This document shows, piece by piece, positions 56,091 through 64,000 of a DNA stretch of 64,000 bases. Within the stretch, counting starts at the first letter, position 1, and each line of letters begins with the position of its first letter. The position numbers were made by a program, and so were the translations under genes. The notes beneath the pieces were generated by a model. The model made no database searches, was not told the DNA's origin, and was given only the letters and a program-made list of their open reading frames with translations. The DNA is from Progne subis subis (taxonomy: Eukaryota > Chordata > Aves > Passeriformes > Hirundinidae), in the NCBI GenBank assembly GCA_022316685.1, contig JAKJHU010001071.1, positions 1 through 64,000 of the forward strand. The letters are read 5' to 3'.

Positions 56091-57905
56091 ACAGAATCAT
56101 TAAAGCTGGAAAAGACCTCCAAGATTATCCTTTGAGTTCAACCTTTGACCAAACACCTTGTCAACTAAAACACAGTGCTAAGTGCCATGTCCAGTCTTCC
56201 TTTAACAGCTGGGCCCAGTCCCCTGCTTGTCCTGTAAGTGCTGCCTGATGTCATTCAAGATTATCTATTACATAAATCTCCCCAGCACTGAGATCAGACT
56301 GACAGCCCTGTATTCCCTGGATCCTCCTTCCAAAACTTCCTGTAGATGGACATCCCACTGCCCGTCCTCCAGTTGTTGGGGTCTCCCTTTTGTTAACCAG
56401 AACTGATGATAAATGATGGTGTGTGGCTTGGTGACCTCTTCCTCCACTCCCTCAGTAGGCTTGGGAGAATCCCATCCAGTCCCATACACTTGTGATGGTA
56501 CAAGTGGCACAGCAGGTCACTAACTACTTCCTCCTGGAGTGCATGGTGTCTATTCTGCTTCCCATCCCTGTCTACCAGAGCTGGCTGCCCTGAGGATAAC
56601 TGGTCTTACTGTTAAAGTCTGAGGCAAAGATGGAATCAAGCAACCCAGCCTTTTCCTCATCCTTGGTGACATTTTTTTCCCCCACATCCAATAAATGATT
56701 GAGATGTTTCCCTAGCCATTCTTTTGTTGTTAATATATGTATAAAGTCACTTTTTATTATCTTTCACAGCACTGGTCAGGTTGAATTCCAGCTAGCTTTT
56801 GCCGTACTGATATTCTCTCTATATGACCTGTTGACATCCTTGCACTTTTCTTGAGTTGCCTGCCCTTTTTTCCAAAGGTGGTGAACTCTCCTATTTATCC
56901 AAGTTCCAGAAAAAACTCCCTTTTTGGTCAAGCCATATTTTAGCAAATAGAGATGGCCTGCCCCTGTGTCTTTAAGATTTCCTTATAAATTATGTCCAGC
57001 CTTCCTGGACCCTTTGTTATTAAGGGCTGTTTTGCAAGTGACTGAACCAGTGTCCTGAACAGGACAAAGTCTGCCCCCAGTATATTCAAGGTAGAACTTT
57101 TGCTCAACCTCTTCCTTACTTCACCAAGAATAGAGAAACTCAATCATTCCATGCTTGCTGCACCCAAGATGGCGCGTGACCACTGCATCTCCTATAGCCC
57201 TTCTCTGCAAACAGCAGGTCTGGCAGAACATGCCCTGGAAGGCTCCCCTACCAGCTGTGTCTGGAAAGTCACCTTCCACACACTGCAGGAACCTCCCAGA
57301 CTGTCTCCTCTCCACTGTGTTGTGTTTCCATCAGGCATCTGGCAAGTTAAAGTCTCCCACAAGAACAAGGGCTAGTGATCATGAAACATCCACTGACAGA
57401 ATATTTCACTTCATCCTGGTTGAGTGGTCTGTGACAAGCTCCCAGCAGGATCTCTGCCCTGTTGGTCATCCCTCTGACTGTCACCCACAGGCACGCAGCC
57501 TTATCCCCACTGTCCCTGAGCTCTGTACAGCCAAAACTCTCCCCAGTGTACAGAGCCATGCCACCACCTCTCCTTCCTCACCTGTCCCTTCTGAACAGCT
57601 GGTAGCCATCCATTGCAGCACTCCAGTCATTCTACAACATTTCCATGGTGAAAACTACATCACAGCTTCCTGCTACCGATGGCTTCCATTGTTTGTTATC
57701 CATGCTGAGTACACTGGTGCAGAGGCACTTCAGCTGGGCTGTCCATGCCACTCCCCCCAACACCAGTATGTCACCCCCAGGCTCATCTCTAGTGAGAATT
57801 GTCTGGTCCATTTCTCCTTCAAACCTAGTTTAAAGCTCTCTCAATCAGCCCTGCTAACTCAGCAACCCCAAAGATGCAGAAGAGTTTTTTTGCAAGCAAT
57901 ACTGA
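56091..57905 (-). mobile_element. CR1 LINE, long minus-strand fragment
   Basis: The left edge (ACAGAATCATTAAAGCTGG, AAAAGACCTCCAAGATTATC) is the reverse complement of a CR1 3' terminus. To the right are minus-strand CR1 internal segments: CACTTGTGATGGTACAAGTGG, GTCTGAGGCAAAGATGG, TTCTTGAGTTGCCTGCCC, and in 57100-57905 a stretch containing CCAAGATGGCGCG and ATCAGGCATCTGGCAAG. About 1.8 kb, with many stops and probably internal deletions. The plus-strand 258-codon frame at 57155-57931 is antisense to it. Confidence 0.75.
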
Positions 57906-58575
57906 TCCTACAGTGCACTATGCTCCCATGAAATATTTGTCCTTTGAGAATTATTACTGATTTTTTTTTCCCTTTTCCTGCTCCTGCCCTGGCTTTCATT
58001 TCAAGTGGTTCATCTGGAAATCAGTCATTTTTGCTGAGATGTTGACATTTTTACAGTGAAACAAACTTGTTCTGACAAAAAAAAAAAAAAAAAAAACCAA
58101 AAAAACCCACTACACAAACCTGTTTCCCTTTTGTGTGTCTGTCAAAGGGTCAGAGCAGAATCTCAATGTTCTCCTTGCAGTTTAGACAACCTGTTTTAAT
58201 CATTCTCAGAAGGCAGGAATGTAAGAAAGAAGTAGAGGGAGGCCATTCTCTATTTTTAATCAATCCCTAGACTGGAGACCGTACTATTTCTTATTTATGG
58301 TTATCTTTCTCTTGATAGCTGCATCATTTCAAAGATTTGAGATTTGTTGGGGAGGAGGAAGAATTAAAACACAGTTTTCAGACAGGAAAGTAATGGAAAT
58401 TATATACTTATTCTAAGCCATTTCCCTCAGGTGATGTGGCAGCACAGCAAAGTCAAAGGAGAAGCACCATTTGCAAGGACACATCATTACATTCACTGTG
58501 ACAAGGTAACGACTGATGTCACATCTCTGTCCAAAATTATTTTCCTTATGGTGTGTAAAATAATACATTACCAGT
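57906..58575. other. Intergenic, no gene seen
   Basis: Includes a 19-base A-run at about 58078-58096. Nothing else stands out. Confidence 0.45.
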
Positions 58576-60107
58576 TGTTATGGGTTAGTACAGTTTGGTT
58601 TTTTAGTTATAGAGGAATGTAGAATGATTTTCTGGGTCAGGACTTGGGAATTGCTTTAGAAAGGACAGGGAACTTCCTGGAGGGTTAGTTGGAATATTGA
58701 CATTTGTTTTGACTACTGAAAATTGTTGGCTATGACTTTGGGAAGTACCATATAAAACCCCTTGATTTCTTGTAGGTGGGGTTTTTCCTTTTTCTTTTGG
58801 CTAGAGAGAGACAGGTAACATCGAGTTGGACCTGCTGCCTCCCCCCCTTTTGGGAGGGAGCTGGCCTGAGGCCTGGCTGGATTCTATGGGCTGCTGGGTG
58901 GGTGGGGGGAGGAGAAGTCACTACTTTACAACAACTACTTTCTCCAAGCTTCCCTGGAGCAGGGAGAGATCTCTGGCGGGCCCCTGATAAGAGCTATGAG
59001 CACCATTTAAGCTGAGGCTGCCCTGATTTACACCAAGGGGTGGGCCAAAAAGGAATTTATGATCCTGTCTGTTTTTTGTGTGATTCCAGACTGCCTGGGT
59101 GCTCTGATCCCTGATGTTTGTGTGTGAGTTCTTCCTCCCTCACCAGCACAGCCTTGAACATCTTATACCATGAGCTACTGCGGGAGATAAAGACTCTGGG
59201 CAGATTTAACCCTTTCCTGGCAACATGAAGCTTCCAGAGCTTGGTCCTTCTCTGAGAGAGAAAAGGACAGAGTGAACATAAAGAAGGAACAGCATGAAGT
59301 CAGTTGAGCAAGAGTGAAAAGACTATTGGGACAGAGGGTTGAAGAGTTGGTTGTTCCATTCTTACTTGAGCCATGGAAATGAACTCTGTATTTAGATCAT
59401 TCCTTTAAATCATGGGGAAGATAAGCATTTGGGGAGATGATTGTTTAGATTCATGTGTGGATTTGAGCAAAGGTGTTTGTGATGGACTAAGTGATATTAA
59501 TCCTATAAGATGCTTGAACAGAGAGAGAGATGAGAAGCCCTCTGCGCCAGTGAAGAAGTGAGAAGATATCTCAGTACCTTAGGATGAAGAATCCTTTGTT
59601 TTGGAGTTATTCATCTTTAAAAGCTAACACCCCAGTATGCAAAAGTCTAAGCCCCATGACCCATAAGCAGCTTGGGAACGTGCTAATGGGAGAAGTCACA
59701 AAGGCAAGCTTCCCTGGGTGATTGTTTTTGTAACAGTTAAAAAACTCTCAAGAGAACTGTTCTAAGTTGTCAGTGATCCATGACTCTAAGAGACTCTTAT
59801 CCTAAAGAATTGATGAAAGACTATTGTCAGATGGTGAAACTGACTGAAAATTACAAGTTTTGTCCTTTATGTTGTTTTGTAGGAAAGTGAGCAGTTTGTG
59901 AGGGAAGGGAAGAGTGGTTTTAGAGTTTCATTCTGTTTTGTTTTACTTTTTTTTCCCCAACTTTCTTTTTCCACTCTTTTAGTGTGTGTTAATAAAACTA
60001 TTTGTTCATTTTTAAGGTTAAGCCTGCTTTGTTTTTCTCCTAATATCTCTCCCACAGAAAAAGAGTGAGTACTAAGACCAGAATTTAGTGAACATAAAAC
60101 CACTATA
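58576..60107 (+). mobile_element. 1.5-kb LTR-like repeat, copy C (plus), perfect CCAGT duplication
   Basis: Starts TGTTATGGGTTAGTACAG and ends AAAACCACTATA. CCAGT is present at 58571-58575 and again at 60108-60112, a 5-bp duplication as expected for class III/ERVL-type elements. TATAAAA is at 58751-58757 and AATAAA at 59991-59996, 1.24 kb apart. A G/C-rich segment at 58830-59000 and an ATTTAACCCTTTCCTGGCAAC block (about 59200-59222) are shared with copies A and B. No retroviral coding motif is present, so the best reading is a very long solo LTR or a non-autonomous LTR element. Confidence 0.75.
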
Positions 60108-60112
60108 CCAGT

Positions 60113-61257
60113 CCATTTGCAGAGTTCTAACCAAGATAGTGTCAGTGAGGATGTCTATACAGCCTTCCACTCTGTGGCTTGCTTGTGTATTCGAGCAGCC
60201 TGAGCGGGGGACCAAAAGACACTATGTGCTGCACTCTGATCCTGACTTTTGACACCCTTGATCTATACTGAAGCCCTAGGTGCAACTCCTAGACCTAGAT
60301 TTCCAAAAGGGCTCTCCAAACTTTGTCATTCAAAGGAATTCAAGAGAATGATGACTGAGTAGCATTACTTTTTAGTGGCTCTTTGGCTTTTAAAAACAAT
60401 CAGTCAGGTTACATAAACAAATAAACAGGAAGTCTTATCGATGTCTTTAAGCAGCATTCTCTGTATTTTAATTAGAGTCCTCTGTATTTTTAAGCTCTGA
60501 GTCTTAAAGCAGAGTTCACTGTCTGTCCCTTCTTCTGATCTCAGTTACAGATGGAACCAGATGGTACAATTCTCACCTTTAACCTCTCTGTTGAATGTAA
60601 AAAGATGCTATCAGGTGTATTAAGCAGATGTTGCCCAACGTTTATGGAAAATTTGTATTTTATGACGTGTTTTGCAATTGTCTGAGATGTGGTGCTGCGT
60701 TACAGATCACATCTTTGTTGGCACTAAAGCTGAAGCTCTGTGCATACTGAACTGAATGTTGCTCAAAACCAAGTAAGGGGCACCTCCTCAAACCAGAGAC
60801 CACCACAGACCCCCTAAGAGGCCCACACAGGCACACACAGACACAGTGACTCATATTTCATAAAGTGGCCCAAGCTAAACAATTATGCAATATGTAGGTA
60901 TAGCTATGTACTAGATTGGTTGGTTTATGTAGATTTCAATGCATAAATTCTCTTGCTTTTTACTCCTTGATATGTGTGCTTTGTGGAAAATGTGCACTTT
61001 GTACTCTGTACAGAATAAACAATATTTGCTTTCTAAGACTCTTTCTTTGTATTTAGGGAGTTCCTAAAATCCGCAACTTTATAGGACATCTAGAAGAGGT
61101 AACAGAAGAACTTAAGGCTGTTCTCATACATATAGTCAACATTTCCAGCACTAAGGTGAGGGCCCCAAGCAACACAACATGGATATTTCTTGAATTTCAC
61201 TACTTTTCAGGGCTATATAAATGAGAGATTAATTTTCAAGACTGCAGTGTTGCAAGC
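60113..61257. other. AT-rich intergenic, no gene seen
   Basis: No repeat or gene recognised. Confidence 0.45.
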
Positions 61258-61993
61258 TGTCTAGGTTTTGAAAGACGGTTGTCTGCCAAGGAAACCCAGA
61301 ATCCACTCCCTTGGAATGGAGAATGTAAACCCCTTTCCCTCCAAATTATTATAATTTTGCAATTAGGGGCTTTCAGGAAAAGTTATGGCAATAGGAGTAA
61401 CAGTTCTTTACTGGGAATATTTTTAAAAGAAAGAAAAAAATAAATCCTGGAAAAAACCCTGACAGAGTCAGGGATATGACCTGGCACCCTGTTGTTCAGG
61501 GGGTTGGAAGCAGTCCAAATAAATCCTCCTGGAGTAACAGATGTGGTTCTGTGGAGTAGAGATGGTCCTGTAGAAAATCCAGTGGTGATGAGATGGGTCC
61601 AGTCTTCCTCCGGGAATCCAGTGGAAAAACTGGATACCTTGTGTCCTTCAGTCCCAGTTTTTATCTAGCTGGGAACAACGGGCTTCTCCCCACCACCTGC
61701 CCCCCCACCCGCCACTGTATGGAGCATCTCACAATGGGATAATGGAATGTGTCATGTCATTGGTGAGCCCTAATGGCCCATTATCAGAAGATGTCCCCCT
61801 GGAGGATAGAGGGGTGGTGAAAGAGATAAGAAACACTGCCCCACCTGGTTTTAATGGTTGGGCCATTATCAGAAAGCATCTGCCCCCCTCCCCGCTGGAG
61901 TCACAAGAGATGAGGAAAAAACATCTCCCCAACAGGTTTTAACAGATGAAATAGAATACAGTTTGGTTTTTTTTTGTTACATAACCCAAAGCA
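61258..61993 (-). repeat. LTR-like repeat, copy E (about 0.73 kb, minus)
   Basis: Same family as 27825-28384 (CTGACAGAGTCAGG, GCAGTCCAAATAAATC, GGGAATCCAGTGGAAAA, GGAGCATCTCACAATGGGAT, CCCATTATCAGAAGAT). It starts TGTCTAGGTTTTG. It is about 180 bp longer than the other copy and includes a repeated GGCCCATTATCAGAA/GGGCCATTATCAGAAAG pair (about 61780 and 61858). Ends approximate. Confidence 0.55.
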
Positions 61994-63559
61994 GAAGGAC
62001 TAAATTCTCATCAGCAGAAAAGAAGGCATGATTTGTTCATTTGTTCGTTTTGTGATTTCTTCTTTTGCCATATCTCCAATCACCCTGCAGAGGTGTTTCT
62101 GAGAGTGCTGACTGGCAGGTGTGCTCCTGTGAAAATACAGACATGCTGTTGTCATCAGGTAATCCACATGCCAAAATGGAATATTATTTTTAGCTGCAGT
62201 TCCAAATGCTCCTCACTTCCTAAGAGCTAGGCGTTTCTTCTTCTTTCACTAGAACATGAGGAATACAGTAAACATCTAGGATGTCTAAGGATATACTGAA
62301 ATTGACTTTGGATATTAGATTAGTATGTTAGATTGTACTCAAGGAGTTCCCTAGGAAACAAGATCTACTTAAAGAAGTCATAGTAGATTTCATTATTTAC
62401 CTTATGTCCTGTCCATAATAAGAGGTAATGACTGATGAGTTCCTTAATAATTTCACTCACTTTTTTTCTTTTTTCCTCCATAAGAGAAAGGTAAATTTTT
62501 ATCACATTACAAGAACTTGTTTCTGTTATACTCTGCATAAGATACTGATCTGTGTAAGGGGACATGCCTATTTTATATCCTGTCTGTTTGGAGGAATATA
62601 TAGGTCCAAAGATTCAATTAAGTTCCAGGGAATTATATAGGAAATGTGAATCCAGACAAGTAAAATTTCAATGATGGATTAGTCAGAAAACATGTTTTTT
62701 AATTACCAGATAGAAAGACACAGCCCTCAGAAGTATCCTAGATAAACGTCCACTCAGGCAACAAAGCAAGGTTGTACTCCTTTCTGCATCTGCTTGGAAC
62801 TACATCAAAGAATATCCAAACAGCACTAGCAATTTGTGATCCTTCATTTAGGAGTTTGTTTCAAACCTAAGATGTAACAATCACCAGGCTTTTAGATTTT
62901 GATTATCACAACTTCTGAAATTTTGCTGTCAGGTTCCTAACATTCCATCTTTTACATATGCAGACAGAAACTGAGCATTTGGAAGAGTCTCTGATCTTCT
63001 CTCCAGATCCCAGCAATGTCTATTTTTAATGTCTATCTAGTGAAAGAGATTTTAATAATGGTATTCAAGAATACATTATCTTTTCCACTCATCTCTGGTG
63101 CTGGTTTTAGATTAAAAACCTTTTGCCAGGACACTTCTACACATTTTTCCAGTATTTAATCTTGACAAGTCTTTTTCTTTACTGTTTGACTTTTAGTTGC
63201 TCTGTTTGCTTGATGCCTCGTGCTGCCCAGGGAATGCAAAATCTAGTGCAGGTGCTCTCATTTCTACTGTGCTACCTGTGAACTCTGATCAGTTTTCCTT
63301 AGCTGTTTGGCTAGCACTTTCCTTGGGACTGATATCCCTTTCTTTACTGGGTTGTTACTTTAGTGTTTCACTGCTCAGAACATACCAAGTACTGAAGGTG
63401 TCCCTTTGCATTGTATCAGTTTTAAGAAATCCTCCCTCTGTTCTATGTAGCATAAGCAGGCCTTGAGTAAGTTTTAAGTGGGGTTCATCCTAAAATTTTG
63501 AAATTATATTATATCAGCAGGGTACAAAGAATACAGAGGTTATCAACAGACTCTAACTC

Positions 63560-63562
<3 letters not shown>
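61994..63562. other. AT-rich intergenic, no gene seen
   Basis: The 89-codon frame at 63197-63466 contains a hydrophobic stretch (LAVWLALSLGLISLSLLG) but has no family signature or splice context. Confidence 0.4.
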
Positions 63563-63593
<31 letters not shown>

Positions 63594-63633
63594 TAATTAG
63601 GTACTCAGCATATGCTGATTTTATTAGGTACTC
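63563..63633 (+). repeat. T-run of 30 followed by a palindrome between direct repeats
   Basis: Thirty T (63563-63592) are followed by ATTAGGTACTC (63596-63606), a perfect 14-bp palindrome TCAGCATATGCTGA (63605-63618), and a second ATTAGGTACTC (63623-63633). The T-run could be a minus-strand poly(A) tail. Confidence 0.8.
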
Positions 63634-64000
63634 TCACTTTCATTCAGTTTCCCACCTTTAAATGTCTAGCAGAGCAAAAGAAGAAAGCAAAATAGTATAA
63701 TGGATGACAGTTACACATCCTTCTGATGGACAGCTAGTGAATTCCTAAATTAAAGCTGAACTAGTTAGTCAAGATCTTTGTTTTCTCCCTGCTCTCATCT
63801 AAAACTCAATTCTTTCCTCTTTCCTCCAGCAATTCTTTCTTCTTAAGAATTCATTCATTTCCTACCACTTACACTCTGTAGCTAGGTGGGAAAAGACCAA
63901 CTCAGCCTCTGACTTCAGATTATAATTCAAGCCAGAAATGGACACTCTTATATAGAAAGTAAAGAACTCTAGAGCTCACCTTGAGAGAGTGTTCTTGAAC
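63634..64000. other. Intergenic to the window edge, no gene seen
   Basis: Ordinary AT-rich sequence. Confidence 0.45.

Noticed and set aside
57155..57931. 258-codon plus-strand frame
   Set aside because: Lies antisense to a long minus-strand CR1 fragment; no family signature.

Overview
The window looks like a gene-poor, repeat-dense stretch of a bird nuclear genome. The evidence is several CR1 LINE fragments with the avian (ATTCTGTG)n-type 3' terminus, alpha/beta/gamma-like endogenous retroviruses (ERVs), many solo LTRs, short simple repeats, and no recognisable multi-exon host gene. A W chromosome or a heterochromatic gene desert would fit this ERV load, but the sequence alone does not prove either.

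Three proviral bodies dominate. (1) 2160-9550, + strand: a class II (betaretrovirus-like, ERVK-type) provirus with two 321-bp LTRs, a near-perfect 6-bp target duplication, gag, protease, RT (YMDD), RNase H and integrase (DDX35E), but no env. A correctly phased A_AAA_AAC slippery heptamer lies between gag and pro. (2) 30462-33877, + strand: a 3.4-kb internally deleted provirus with a tRNA-Phe-like primer site, gag from matrix to about mid-capsid, no pol, and the 3' half of a gamma-type env whose transmembrane subunit is still fully open. (3) about 36330 to 44060, + strand: a gammaretrovirus-like (ERV1) provirus with a tRNA-Pro-like primer site, one zinc knuckle, an in-frame UAG between gag and pro, YVDD RT and DDX35E integrase. 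It is cut off near where env should begin and has no 3' LTR. All three coding regions carry stops and frameshifts.

Around them lie solo LTRs that can be bounded by target duplications: 10635-11039 (-), 11658-12196 (+), 17940-18567 (-, inside a CR1), 23659-24023 (-, inside an older LTR), and possibly 3070-3389 (inside the leader of provirus 1). A 1.5-kb LTR-like repeat occurs three times (15431-16981 -, 25636-27194 +, 58576-60107 +). Two other repeat families occur twice each (27825/61258 and 19741/23453). CR1 fragments lie at 12770, 17236-19113, 28745, 46440, 48950, 50745 and 56091. The leftmost 1.4 kb holds minus-strand retroviral-looking debris.

The remaining intervals (for example 12969-15340, 20400-23450, 33887-36330, 44060-46140, 46900-48950, 51503-56090 and 60113-61257) are AT-rich and show no convincing gene. 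The window reads as an archive of nested insertions, so relative ages can be inferred from which element interrupts which.
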